Shown piece after piece: positions 8,388 to 16,064 of a DNA stretch of 64,000 nucleotides. The position numbers were made by a program, and so were the translations under genes. This DNA is from Cyclobacterium plantarum (GTDB lineage: Bacteria > Bacteroidota > Bacteroidia > Cytophagales > Cyclobacteriaceae), in contig NZ_JAANYN010000002.1 in the NCBI RefSeq assembly GCF_011290685.1, forward strand, positions 861,347 to 925,346, read 5' to 3'. Each line of letters begins with the position of its first letter. The stretch's first letter is position 1. Under the pieces are notes generated by a model. It had not been told where the DNA came from. It did not search any database and saw only the letters and a program-made list of their open reading frames with translations.

Positions 8388-8834
8388 TTAATAGCCTAAG
8401 CCCATTTCCTGTGCCTCCCTGGCCAATTTATCCAAAGTTTTTCTTCTGGTTTTCCGTAGCGTTATATCATATTTCCTGACATCTTCAAGTAATACCCTGC
8501 GGTGTGCACCGACTTTTTTATACGGAATTTTACCCGTTTCCAAAAGTTTGACCAAGTGAGGGCGAGAAACCATCAACAAGTCAGCCGCTTCCTGCGTGCT
8601 CATTTCCTTGGAAAAGGATGTGATTTGAACCGTTCTCCCATCGGCCATTTCATCCAGGACTTTTTCCAGAAGCAAAACAGCCTTTCTTGGGACTGAAATG
8701 GAATTCCCCTCCACCTGAAAAATCACCGGGGCTTGGGTTTTGGTGCCTGTGGTAATACTTTTCAAGGTACCTACAGCATCCTTAGCAAATTTTTGATCTT
8801 TTTCTGTTAATTTTTTTGGGATGGATATTACCAT
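8388..8834 (-). CDS. Helix-turn-helix (excisionase-type) antitoxin (module 1)
   Basis: A 148-residue antitoxin and likely autorepressor. Residues 79-115 (STQEAADLLMVSRPHLVKLL, then IPYKKVGAHRRV) form an excisionase/MerR-like winged helix-turn-helix. The N-terminal half (about 1-75) is variable. A longer frame starting at 9032 runs through IS-like repeats; the ATG at 8832-8834 is preferred because the module-2 antitoxin and the decayed copy align from about there. Upstream at 8871-8886 is AACGAAACAAACGAAA, which is conserved before all three copies of the module and is a candidate operator. It is followed by the PIN toxin gene after a 9-bp gap. Confidence 0.85.
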   Translation of the reverse strand: MVISIPKKLTEKDQKFAKDAVGTLKSITTGTKTQAPVIFQVEGNSISVPRKAVLLLEKVLDEMADGRTVQITSFSKEMSTQEAADLLMVSRPHLVKLLETGKIPYKKVGAHRRVLLEDVRKYDITLRKTRRKTLDKLAREAQEMGLGY

Positions 8835-8870
8835 GATGAAGGAAATTATGTTGTTACTGTGAAGGTACTT

Positions 8871-8886
8871 AACGAAACAAACGAAA
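8871..8886 (-). promoter_or_regulatory. Candidate operator/promoter element of TA module 1
   Basis: On the minus strand this reads TTTCGTTTGTTTCGTT, a tandem repeat of TTCGTT. The same element occurs 37-47 bp before the antitoxin start of module 2 (11731-11746) and of the decayed copy (13943-13959). Conservation before modules whose coding regions have otherwise diverged suggests a binding site for the antitoxin. Confidence 0.5.
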
Positions 8887-8931
8887 GCAAAGTTTGAATG
8901 AAAAGTCTTTGGACCTTTTCCAAATGGATAT

Positions 8932-9045
8932 ACCGGACTAAGCTGACCCCCCGATCCGGAAACTAAAACACATCGAAAAAGTACCCGCAAATCCGGCACA
9001 TGCTGACCTTTTTTTTGAATATTCCGGAGCATACGGACCCCTTAA
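8932..9045 (-). repeat. Degenerate IS21-end-like repeat cluster
   Basis: On the minus strand, repeats of the form GGTCAGCATGNTCCGGAATA occur three times: GGTCCGTATGCTCCGGAATA, GGTCAGCATGTGCCGGATTT and GGTCAGCTTAGTCCGGTATA. Multiple short end repeats of this style are seen at the termini of IS21-family elements in Bacteroidota. No istA or istB gene remains, so this is read as a footprint of a lost element. The family assignment rests on pattern memory only. Confidence 0.4.
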
Positions 9046-9120
9046 GGACACATCCCTCCGTTTTTCGATCCGGCTGTTCCAGATTTTTTTTTCTACGAAC
9101 ACATTGACGGTCGCCTAAAT

Positions 9121-9228
9121 GTATTTTCATCTCAAATGCAAAGTTAACAGCTGGCCTGAACCCGTCATAACGTCCTGCTGCAGGCGCAACACAGGCCGCC
9201 CTCGACCGAACCTGTCCAACATGTTGGA
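9121..9228 (-). repeat. Structured intergenic element, copy 1
   Basis: About 108 bp that align along their whole length, in inverted orientation, with 12963-13073. Shared blocks include GACAGGTTC, AGGGCGGC, GCGCCTGC, CGTTATGACGGGTTC, GCTGTTA and CTTTGCAT. The centre can fold into a hairpin (CCTG with CAGG). In copy 2 both arms of that stem are changed together (CATG with CATG), which suggests the fold is selected. Neither copy carries a plausible coding frame. Confidence 0.55.
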
Positions 9229-9482
9229 TGGCATTTAATTTAGTCAAATAGCAGTGGTCCTACTGCTTTTCCTAAAATCTTCCCTTAAATGAAGTAGGAT
9301 ACAAATGAATGAGAACCATGGATATTCAGGTTCCCGCATACCTTGCTCAAACGTCCTCCCAGCCACAAAATTATGTTTACAATTCACTTTACCAACTTGG
9401 CAAATTATCATTTATCGTGGTGGATAATAATGATCATTTGAAATTGGAAGGAGGTGCATAGCACTTTGATTTACGACAATAA

Positions 9483-10385
9483 TTACAAATACTTCATGCC
9501 CACCAATTCTTCTGCTACTTCCCATAATCGTTTTGCCACATCTTTATTTTTTGCTAATGTAGTAGCTGAAGCTTTGCCCGGGTTTCCCTTGAACTCTTGA
9601 AATCCTGTAGGTCCGAAATAGTCACCACCCTCCGCATCACCAATGGCTGCTACAATGGTGGGTTTTGCACCTTCCTTTGGAGGATGCGTTAGCATAGGAG
9701 CGAGGGTGTATTTTAAAATAGTGTAGACTAACCTGGGCATATGCCTGGCTAACTCTGTAGTGGAAATACCAGGATGTGCTGCAGTGGAGATCGTTTGATT
9801 ATGTCCCTGTTTATCTAACCTCCTTTGTAATTCAAAGGCAAATAGTAAACAAGCCAACTTTGACTGACCATACGCTGTTGATGCAGAATACTTTTTCTCA
9901 CTTTGCAGGTCTTCAAAATTGATCTTGGCATTTTTATGCGCTATGGAGCTTAAGGTGACTATCCTGGAATCAGGCGTTTTTAAGATAGTATTCATTAATA
10001 AGCCCGTTAGAAGGAAATGCCCCAGATAATTGGCTTCAAGCTGTAACTCAAAGCCATCTTCTGTCTTGGTATAAGGTGGCATCATCACACCGGCATTATT
10101 AATCAAGACATCTAAGCGGTCATATTTTGATTGATACGATTTGGCAAATTTCCGCACAGAATTCAAATTGCTCAGGTCGATTTCCATAACTTCCAAATCC
10201 GCGTTTGGCACTTCTTCTTTTATGCTGTCTTTAGCGGCATTGGCTTTTTCCAAGTTCCGACAAGCCATGATCACTTTCGCCCCTTTTTTTGCCAATGTCA
10301 AGCTATTTTCATAACCTAAACCTGTATTTGCTCCTGTCACTATAAAGATGCGCCCGGCTTGTTCCTGTAGATTATTATCGTCCAT
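9483..10385 (-). CDS. Short-chain dehydrogenase/reductase (retinol-dehydrogenase-like)
   Basis: An NAD(P)-dependent oxidoreductase of the classical SDR family, 300 residues from the ATG at 10383-10385. Cofactor motif TGANTGLG at 17-24, the NNAG motif at 96-99, catalytic Ser146/147 (TLSSIAH) and Tyr172-x-x-x-Lys176 (YGQSK) are all present. The substrate is not predictable; the closest overall pattern is to the retinol dehydrogenase/WW-oxidoreductase-like group (VITSSIAH-like strand, long AHPGISTTELAR segment). It is a single gene without operon partners, placed between two toxin-antitoxin systems. Confidence 0.88.
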   Translation of the reverse strand: MDDNNLQEQAGRIFIVTGANTGLGYENSLTLAKKGAKVIMACRNLEKANAAKDSIKEEVPNADLEVMEIDLSNLNSVRKFAKSYQSKYDRLDVLINNAGVMMPPYTKTEDGFELQLEANYLGHFLLTGLLMNTILKTPDSRIVTLSSIAHKNAKINFEDLQSEKKYSASTAYGQSKLACLLFAFELQRRLDKQGHNQTISTAAHPGISTTELARHMPRLVYTILKYTLAPMLTHPPKEGAKPTIVAAIGDAEGGDYFGPTGFQEFKGNPGKASATTLAKNKDVAKRLWEVAEELVGMKYL

Positions 10386-10784
10386 GTTTTGTGGTTTTTT
10401 CCAAAGGTAAACAATCAATTTCCCCTACAGCCCAAATTGATTAAAATTTAGAAAGTAGCGGGTTGATGGCTTTATCAAAAAGTGAATGCACCTTAAAAAC
10501 AATGGTGCAGTGCATCTCATATTCTATATTAGTGAATGTCAGCATGGCCGGAATGGCTTGATCAACATCACTGGAAAAAGGCCCAGGGAATCTTGAATAT
10601 CCCCTGATTAGCGCCTGGAAGATGGGTTATATCAGGCGGATTCGGTCATTTCGCATGTTAACCATCTCAGTCCTTTTCGGAATGGTAAAAAATAAGTCGT
10701 CAATTACTATTTTGTGTTTCCTTCCGTTTTACGTTTCCATTTCGTCTTTTAATTAGCAGCTAATCCAGTAGCAATTAACTCAAT
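10386..10784. other. Intergenic with further IS21-end-like repeats
   Basis: 399 bp. Around 10538-10580 the plus strand reads GTCAGCATGGCCGGAATGGC and then GATCAACATCACTGGAAAAA, the same style of repeat as at 8932-9045 but in the opposite orientation. A weaker one follows near 10668-10683 (CAGTCCTTTTCGGAATGG). Otherwise there are no genes or recognisable sites. Confidence 0.35.
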
Positions 10785-11120
10785 TTATTCATTTAGTTTT
10801 CCTTCCACCTCATCTTTCAATGGTTTCAAATATTTTCTTACAATTGCCCAAATAATTGATGCGTCAATCGCATCATAAGCATGAATCAAGCGATTCCTGA
10901 ATCCAACTATTTTCCTGGCATTTTCAAGGGTCGAATCGGGGAATAACTTATCGAACTTGTTAACGGCCTCACCAATGATGCCTAGTTGCCGCTCCACTGC
11001 ACTTTGTGTTTTTGGATCAGCCGTATAATCATTATAATCGGAGATCGACGAAAGAAATTCCTCGATCAGTTCAATGGAATACAGCATATCAGATAAGTAC
11101 TTTTTGCCCTGATCCGTCAT
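10785..11120 (-). CDS. hepT: HepT-like ribonuclease toxin (DUF86)
   Basis: A 111-residue all-helical protein of the HEPN superfamily. The catalytic Rx4HxY motif is intact (RNRLIHAY, Arg75, His80, Tyr82). It pairs with the MntA nucleotidyltransferase encoded just upstream; the genes overlap by 32 bp. The start is the ATG at 11118-11120, which gives the normal N-terminus for the family. An internal ATG at 11085-11087, one base after the MntA stop, would shorten the first helix. In studied MntA/HepT pairs the toxin is blocked by AMPylation of the Tyr of this motif; the same is expected here. Confidence 0.88.
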   Translation of the reverse strand: MTDQGKKYLSDMLYSIELIEEFLSSISDYNDYTADPKTQSAVERQLGIIGEAVNKFDKLFPDSTLENARKIVGFRNRLIHAYDAIDASIIWAIVRKYLKPLKDEVEGKLNE

Positions 11121-11424
11121 ATATCAAAACCTTTGTGGAGTCAATACTTTTGCGTAAAAAAGGATTTCTAACCGATGAATCTGTCAGCAGATCCACCTTG
11201 CTATGGAAAAAATCCTCAAACGTATCCCAAAGCGAAATTAATTTTTCTCCACGTTCGACCGGATTGTTAGCGTCAATCTCAACCAATAAATCTATATCAC
11301 TTTTATCCGGATCGAAACGATCCGTAATCGATGACCCAAAAGCATAAAGGAATTTTACCTTGTGATCTGCGCACAGTTTTTCAAAAATCTCTTTCCGTTT
11401 TGCTATTTCATCTATCAATATCAT
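11089..11424 (-). CDS. mntA: MntA-like minimal nucleotidyltransferase antitoxin
   Basis: A 111-residue minimal nucleotidyltransferase. The active-site pattern is GSSITDRFDPDKSDIDL: Gly30-Ser31, then Asp43 and Asp45, with Asp78 (KVDLL) as the third acidic residue. The ATG at 11422-11424 is used; a longer frame adds five residues from a poor start. As in other MntA/HepT modules it should transfer AMP to the HepT toxin and so neutralise it. It is first in the operon and overlaps hepT by 32 bp. Confidence 0.88.
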   Translation of the reverse strand: MILIDEIAKRKEIFEKLCADHKVKFLYAFGSSITDRFDPDKSDIDLLVEIDANNPVERGEKLISLWDTFEDFFHSKVDLLTDSSVRNPFLRKSIDSTKVLIYDGSGQKVLI

Positions 11425-11777
11425 ATTTCGAATATACAACTTTTTAATTGATGATTCTACTTGGGTTTAATTGGCTTTTTATTGACGGAAAGTGTTTTAT
11501 TTCCCTCATTAAACGACCCTTGAATCAAGGATTATGGTTATCGGGAATTTGAACTTGGTTTGGAGGTAGTCAGGGAGCTGCTCCAACATTCCAGTACTGT
11601 TCAAACCTTGGGGTATATAGGGGCGAGTGTAAGGAGTCCAAAAATCGGCGGGCTATTCAAATAGCCAACTCCTTGCTCAAAGGCCATACAGGTCCACTCA
11701 GGAAATAGCATTTTCACTTATTTCACTTGATTCGTTTATTTCGTTAGCGTATATTTATCAGATCAAATACAAGACAA
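11425..11777. other. Intergenic between divergent toxin-antitoxin operons
   Basis: 353 bp between mntA (minus) and the module-2 antitoxin (plus). Apart from the shared TTCGTTTATTTCGTTA element at 11731-11746, nothing is recognised. Confidence 0.4.
11731..11746 (+). promoter_or_regulatory. Candidate operator/promoter element of TA module 2
   Basis: TTCGTTTATTTCGTTA, 31 bp before the antitoxin ATG. It is nearly identical to the elements before module 1 (8871-8886) and the decayed copy (13943-13959), although the flanking sequence differs. Confidence 0.5.
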
Positions 11778-12233
11778 ATGGACACCATACAGAAAAGAAC
11801 ATCAGGAGACGATCAGAGAATAGCTTTACGCTCAATGACAAGGCTAAAAGAGGTTTTAAGCAAACTGCATGCTGCTTCTCCCGTCGTTAAGATAAAAATT
11901 CAGGAATCTGATGAGTCCATTACCATTCCCAAAAAGGCACTTTCTCTGCTCATGACGATTTTATCCAATATGTCAGAGGGAAAGTCAATTACCATCATTC
12001 CCACTGATTCTGAAGTGAGCACCCAGCAAGCAGCAGATATGCTGAATGTATCCAGGCCGCATTTGATTAAATTACTGGAAAACAATACCATTCCTTTCAA
12101 GAAAGTAGGGAGCCATCGAAGAGTCCTGTTACGGGATTTGGTCAGCTATGAGAAAAGCCTTCAAAGGACCAGAGAAGAGAAATTAAAATTTCTTTCAGCG
12201 CAAGCCCAGGAATTGAACCTTGGGTACGAATGA
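11778..12233 (+). CDS. Helix-turn-helix (excisionase-type) antitoxin (module 2)
   Basis: A 151-residue paralogue of the antitoxin at 8388-8834. The DNA-binding region (STQQAADMLNVSRPHLIKLL followed by IPFKKVGSHRRVLL, about 82-121) is strongly conserved between the two, while the N-terminal halves share only the pattern around SITIPKKAL/SISVPRKAV. The C-terminus ends in LGYE, as in module 1 (LGY). Its stop overlaps the toxin start by 4 bp (ATGA). It is expected to bind the toxin and repress its own operon. Confidence 0.85.
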   Translation: MDTIQKRTSGDDQRIALRSMTRLKEVLSKLHAASPVVKIKIQESDESITIPKKALSLLMTILSNMSEGKSITIIPTDSEVSTQQAADMLNVSRPHLIKLLENNTIPFKKVGSHRRVLLRDLVSYEKSLQRTREEKLKFLSAQAQELNLGYE

Positions 12234-12751
12234 TATATTCGTCCCACTTCATAGCTGTCCTTGACGCTTGTGTGCTTTACCCTGCTCCATTAAGGGACTT
12301 ACTTCTCTCTTTCGCTGATTGTGGCCAGTATAAGCCTAAGTGGTCGGCCGAAATTCAAGAGGAATGGTCCCGAAACTTATTATTGAATCGCCCTGACCTG
12401 AAAAAGCAACAACTTCAATTGACAGTTGAATCCATGAATCTGGCGTTCCCGGATTCCAATGTAGAGAAGTACGGTTCTTTTATTTCCGGTATAATACTTC
12501 CTGATCCTGATGATCGTCATGTAATTGCGGCAGCCATTGGTTCAAAGGCAAATGTGATCGTCACGTTTAATCTAAAAGATTTTCCCGGATCCATAGAAGA
12601 CGAATACGGTATTGAGATTCAACATCCCGATGACTTTTTAACGAATGTTTATGAGCTTCATCCGGTAAAAGCGAAGGAAGCCTTCCGGAAAATGGTCAAA
12701 CGACTCAAGAACCCTCCCAAGACCTACACAGAAGTTCTTGATACCCTTTGA
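12230..12751 (+). CDS. PIN-domain toxin (module 2)
   Basis: A 173-residue PIN-superfamily ribonuclease paralogous to the module-1 toxin. The catalytic acidic residues are retained: Asp in VLDACVLYPAP, Glu in QEEW, Asp-Asp in DPDDRHV and Asp in NLKDF. The start ATG (12230-12232) overlaps the antitoxin stop by 4 bp. The C-terminal tail (RLKNPPKTYTEVLDTL) is shared with module 1 (RLKNPPQSKADVLGTL), so this tail is a family feature and not random extension. Confidence 0.85.
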   Translation: MIYSSHFIAVLDACVLYPAPLRDLLLSFADCGQYKPKWSAEIQEEWSRNLLLNRPDLKKQQLQLTVESMNLAFPDSNVEKYGSFISGIILPDPDDRHVIAAAIGSKANVIVTFNLKDFPGSIEDEYGIEIQHPDDFLTNVYELHPVKAKEAFRKMVKRLKNPPKTYTEVLDTL

Positions 12752-13242
12752 AAATTTGACCTTAAAGTAATCATTGAAAAATTAAAAGACGTGCGCTAAG
12801 GACTGCTGTGAAAGCAGAGGAAGAGCGGGAATCAGGTTCAACCCATTTCCTTCTAAATCACGTAGCCCACAATAGTAAAAGAACTGACTTTCCCCTCCTA
12901 ACAGATCACTTGCAAAGTATCCGTTATTGAATACTTTTCTCGTTTTATCAGCTCTTAAATGCAGACCAACAAGTCAGACAGGTTCAGTCAAGGGCGGCAT
13001 GTGTAGCGCCTGCGGCCATGCCGTTATGACGGGTTCTGGCTGGCTGTTACCTTTGCATGGGAGATGAAAAAACTATGCCACATCAGTGTTTACGGTTACA
13101 TTTACTTTTCATGCTGGTACAGCAACCTTAAAAATCCCGGTCGATTCCATGGTTGGAAAATGACGGCTGGGCTTATATGCGAGCCGCCTGCGAGTCCGAA
13201 TGGAGCCGTTGAAAAGATGGTTTAAATTCTCTATTTAATCAC
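12752..13242. other. Intergenic holding the second structured element
   Basis: 491 bp between the module-2 toxin and the broken edge of the decayed module. The only recognised content is the structured repeat at 12963-13073. No coding frame is convincing. Confidence 0.4.
12963..13073 (+). repeat. Structured intergenic element, copy 2
   Basis: The inverted partner of 9121-9228. The two copies share long identical blocks (for example CGTTATGACGGGTTC) and differ mainly by substitutions. Here the central hairpin is GGCATG...CATGCC around a GCGCCTGC-containing loop, the position where copy 1 has CCTG...CAGG. It lies about 170 bp before the truncated end of the decayed toxin copy. Confidence 0.55.
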
Positions 13243-13450
13243 CAGGGAAGGCCTGATTCATCAAATAAATAGTCCTGTCAATTCGGATTGGATCTAAGTC
13301 AGGTCTGTTTTTCAGGAGGTTTCTCTTCTACTCCTGATGAATTTCATTGCTCCAAAACGGCTTGAGCAAATCATCTTCTTCCAAGCACAATAACAAATCC
13401 CGGATGTGTGCCGGATAAAGTACATTGGCGTCAAGCAATGCTCAAATCAA
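13243..13450 (-). pseudogene. Decayed copy of the module-1 PIN toxin (N-terminal half only)
   Basis: This matches 8171-8378 base for base in register (constant offset of 5072) with scattered substitutions. The start ATG has become TTG and the third codon is now TGA, so no protein can be made. The copy stops abruptly at 13243, inside the toxin gene, which marks the edge of the duplicated segment. Confidence 0.9.
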
Positions 13451-13459
13451 GCTGTACGA

Positions 13460-13906
13460 TTAATAGCCTAAGCCTATTTCCTGCGCCTCCCTGGACAATT
13501 TATCCAAAGTTTTTTTTCTGATTTTCCGTAGTGTTATTTCATATTTCCTGACATCTTCCAGAAGTACCCTACGGTGTGCGCCGACTTTTCTATAGGGAAT
13601 TTTACCCATTTCCAAAAGTTTGACCAAATGAGAGCGGGAAACCACCAACAATTCAGCCGCTTCCTGCGTGCTCATTTCCTTGGAAAAGGAGGTGATTTGA
13701 ACCGTTCTCCCATCGGCCATTTCATCCAGCACTTTTTCCAGAAGCTAAACAGCCTTCCTTGGGACTGAAATGGAATTCCCCTCCACCTGAAAAATCACCG
13801 GGGCTTGGGTTTTGGTGCCTGTGGTGATACTTTTCAAGGTACCTCCAGCATACTTAGCAAATTTTTGATCTTTTTCTGCTATTTTTTATGGGATGGATAT
13901 TGCCAT
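13460..13906 (-). pseudogene. Decayed copy of the module-1 antitoxin
   Basis: Same length as the intact gene at 8388-8834 and in register with it, without insertions or deletions. Codon 7 is TAA (after ATG GCA ATA TCC ATC CCA) and a second stop (TAG) lies at the position of an original leucine codon near 13746. The last 90 codons (13460-13732), which include the helix-turn-helix, are still open. Re-initiation could in theory give a DNA-binding fragment, but the simplest reading is a dead gene. Confidence 0.88.
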
Positions 13907-13942
13907 GATAAAGGAAATTATGTTGTTACTGTGAAGTTACTC

Positions 13943-13959
13943 AACGAAACAAACGAAAC
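13943..13959 (-). promoter_or_regulatory. Third copy of the TA operator-like element
   Basis: AACGAAACAAACGAAAC, kept before the dead antitoxin copy. It is part of the duplicated segment, which ends near 13981. Confidence 0.45.
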
Positions 13960-14086
13960 CAAAATTGGAATGAAAAGTCTTTTCAAGAATTGAAACTTTA
14001 GAAAAGACTTGGGACAGGAAGTCAAATAAACTGGAGGATAAGAAAATCAGGAATGTCTTCTCGCTTTAACTATCTTACCTACAAAA

Positions 14087-14122
14087 TAAAAAAGCCCCTC
14101 TACGGTCTGTAAAGAGGCTTTT
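14087..14122 (-). terminator. Rho-independent terminator after the tRNA
   Basis: On the minus strand AAAAGCCTCTTT and AGAGGGGCTTTTTT form a stem with an A-run before and a U-run after, directly downstream of the tRNA gene. Confidence 0.8.
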
Positions 14123-14124
14123 AG

Positions 14125-14198
14125 TGGGCCCACCTGGGCTCGAACCAGGGACTTTCTGATTATGAGTCAGATACTCTAACCAACTGAGTTATAGGCCC
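14125..14198 (-). tRNA. tRNA with CAU anticodon (elongator Met, or Ile2)
   Basis: A complete cloverleaf on the minus strand. The acceptor stem GGGCCTA pairs with TGGGCCC. The anticodon arm is TCTGA-CTCATAA-TCAGA, with the anticodon CAT at 14162-14164. The T-arm is CCTGG-TTCGAGC-CCAGG. The 3' CCA is not encoded. A CAU anticodon can mean elongator Met or, if modified to lysidine, Ile2. The overall sequence looks more like the Met form but this is not decisive. Initiator Met is excluded because the acceptor end is fully paired. Confidence 0.92.
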
Positions 14199-14332
14199 GA
14201 ATTGTAAAACGTTTTCAGCTATTTCTTTCAGAAACGCAATCACTGCGCTTACATCGCCATTTCGCCCGTTTTACCTTGCTTTTGGGACTGCAATGTTACA
14301 TATTTGATTTTAATTTCACAACTTAAATCTCT

Positions 14333-14962
14333 ATGAAAAAGCATCCGGAAATCCAACTTTTGATCTTTGATCTGGGAAACGTCATCTATGATATTGATTA
14401 CCAACGGACTTTTGATAAGTTGTATGCCAAATTGCCCACCGAAAAGCATGCCATGGTCAAGGAGTTTATGGTCTCCCCCATCCATATGGACCTGGAAACG
14501 GGAACGATAGATGAAGCCGGATTTAGAAATGGCGTACGGGAATATTTCTCAGCGGATTGGGAAGATGACTGGATCGATGAGGTGTGGAACAGCCTGCTGG
14601 TGGATATCCCCCAGGAAAGGCTGGACCTGCTGCTCAAACTCAAAGAAAAGTACCCCTTGTACATGCTCAGCAATACCAATTCCATCCACTTTAAAATCGT
14701 GGAACAGGTTTTCAAACAAAAACTTCCTGCCGGTGCCTGGCCGCAACTTTTTGACCATCTGTTTTTAAGCCATGAAATGGGCCTGAGAAAACCAGGGGAA
14801 GCCATCTACCGGGAGGTAGTCAAGACCATAGGGGCCAAACCCGAATCCTGCCTGTTTTTTGATGACCTGAAAGCAAACCTTTTGGGTGCAGAAAAGGTTG
14901 GCATAAAAACCTTTCATATTGACCACCCTAAAGCCCTGATCAACTTTTTCGGTAATGTATAG
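14333..14962 (+). CDS. HAD-superfamily phosphatase (YihX-like)
   Basis: A cytosolic haloacid-dehalogenase-type phosphatase, 209 residues. Motif I is FDLGNVIYDID with the nucleophile Asp13; as in the YihX group, the second Asp of the usual DxD is replaced by Gly. Motif II is Ser113-Asn114 (MLSNTN), motif III Lys153 (GLRKPG) and motif IV Asp177-Asp178 (CLFFDDLKANL). A four-helix cap lies between about 20 and 95. YihX enzymes dephosphorylate sugar phosphates such as glucose-1-phosphate; the substrate here is not known. The last 8 bp overlap the start of the M50 protease gene, so the two are co-translated. Confidence 0.85.
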   Translation: MKKHPEIQLLIFDLGNVIYDIDYQRTFDKLYAKLPTEKHAMVKEFMVSPIHMDLETGTIDEAGFRNGVREYFSADWEDDWIDEVWNSLLVDIPQERLDLLLKLKEKYPLYMLSNTNSIHFKIVEQVFKQKLPAGAWPQLFDHLFLSHEMGLRKPGEAIYREVVKTIGAKPESCLFFDDLKANLLGAEKVGIKTFHIDHPKALINFFGNV

Positions 14963-16064
14963 CGCAAAGGATTATCTCAAGCATGGCATTTTATTTCTAC
15001 TCACACTGATTGCCACCACCCTGGCCGGAGGGGAATGGCTCTACGGGAGAAGTGTGCTATCGGATGAAAGACCCCTTACCTGGGAGTATTTCTTCCTTTC
15101 CATGCAATTTTCCATCCCCTTTATCGGGATACTTTTGGTACACGAACTAGGCCACCTTTTCACCTCCCTCTACCATAAGGTAAGGTCTTCCCTGCCCTTT
15201 TTTATCCCTGCCTGGCTGGGGTTTATTGGTGCCCCTTCTATAGGTACCTTTGGTGCGGTAATACAAATGAAAAGCCTGGTCAGCAGCCGGAAGAAATTCT
15301 TTGATATCGGCGTTGCCGGGCCGCTGGCAGGTTTTGTGCTTGCACTGGCCGTGTTGACCTATGGCTTTACCAACCTGCCGGAGGCCTCCTACATTTATGA
15401 AATCCACCCAGAATATGCTGATCCGGGCTATGAACAGGAAGCGGATGAAAATGTAATGGATGTGCAATTGGGATATAACCTGTTATTCTGGCTGATGGAA
15501 AAGTCTCTGGCAGATCCAGAAAGAATGCCCAATATGGCGGAAGTTATCCACTACCCCTACCTCTTTGCCGGTTACCTGGCCCTTTTCTTTACGGCCTTAA
15601 ATTTATTGCCCATAGGGCAGCTGGATGGGGGTCATGTGGTATTTGGCATACTTCCCAAACAGCACGAAAAATTATCCCTGATCGCCTATACCCTTTTTCT
15701 GTTTTTTGCCGGGCTTGGTGTGGTCAACCCCTTTGAGGATTTGAATTACCTGATGTTTGCCTTGCCGCTGTATGTCGGTTTTCTGTATATCTGTTTCAGA
15801 AAATCCCCCCTCTCCAATGTCAACAAATGGATCATGGCCCTGGGAATCGCGGCTGTTCAATACAGCCTGTCCGGCATTTATCCGGGCATAGAAGGCTACT
15901 CCGGCTGGCTCTTGTTTGCCTTTTTGGTGGGCAGGGTGCTCGGGATCAGGCATCCTGAGGTGCTGGACGGCAGACCATTGGACCAAAAAAGAAAAATCCT
16001 GGGATGGATAGCGATTGTGATTTTCATCCTCTGCTTTATCCCCAAACCCTTTGTAATTGAGTAA
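14955..16064 (+). CDS. Site-2-protease family (M50) membrane metalloprotease
   Basis: An intramembrane zinc metalloprotease, 369 residues with about seven hydrophobic segments. The zinc motif is HELGH (His63, Glu64, His67) inside a membrane helix, and the third ligand is Asp224 in the LLPIGQLDGGH signature. No PDZ domain is present between them; the insert at about 140-195 is acidic and extramembrane. This is the compact class related to Arabidopsis EGY/archaeal S2P rather than RseP. The ATG at 14955 overlaps the HAD gene by 8 bp. Substrates are unknown. Confidence 0.85.
   Translation: MYSAKDYLKHGILFLLTLIATTLAGGEWLYGRSVLSDERPLTWEYFFLSMQFSIPFIGILLVHELGHLFTSLYHKVRSSLPFFIPAWLGFIGAPSIGTFGAVIQMKSLVSSRKKFFDIGVAGPLAGFVLALAVLTYGFTNLPEASYIYEIHPEYADPGYEQEADENVMDVQLGYNLLFWLMEKSLADPERMPNMAEVIHYPYLFAGYLALFFTALNLLPIGQLDGGHVVFGILPKQHEKLSLIAYTLFLFFAGLGVVNPFEDLNYLMFALPLYVGFLYICFRKSPLSNVNKWIMALGIAAVQYSLSGIYPGIEGYSGWLLFAFLVGRVLGIRHPEVLDGRPLDQKRKILGWIAIVIFILCFIPKPFVIE

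Noticed and set aside
9121-9228. Integron attC site
   Set aside because: A GTTRRRY-like end can be found, but the matching RYYYAAC and the paired L boxes are not in the right places, and no integrase gene is visible. Kept as an unclassified structured element.
8963-9247. 94-residue frame on the minus strand
   Set aside because: It runs through the IS-end-like repeats and the structured element, so its sequence is explained by these.
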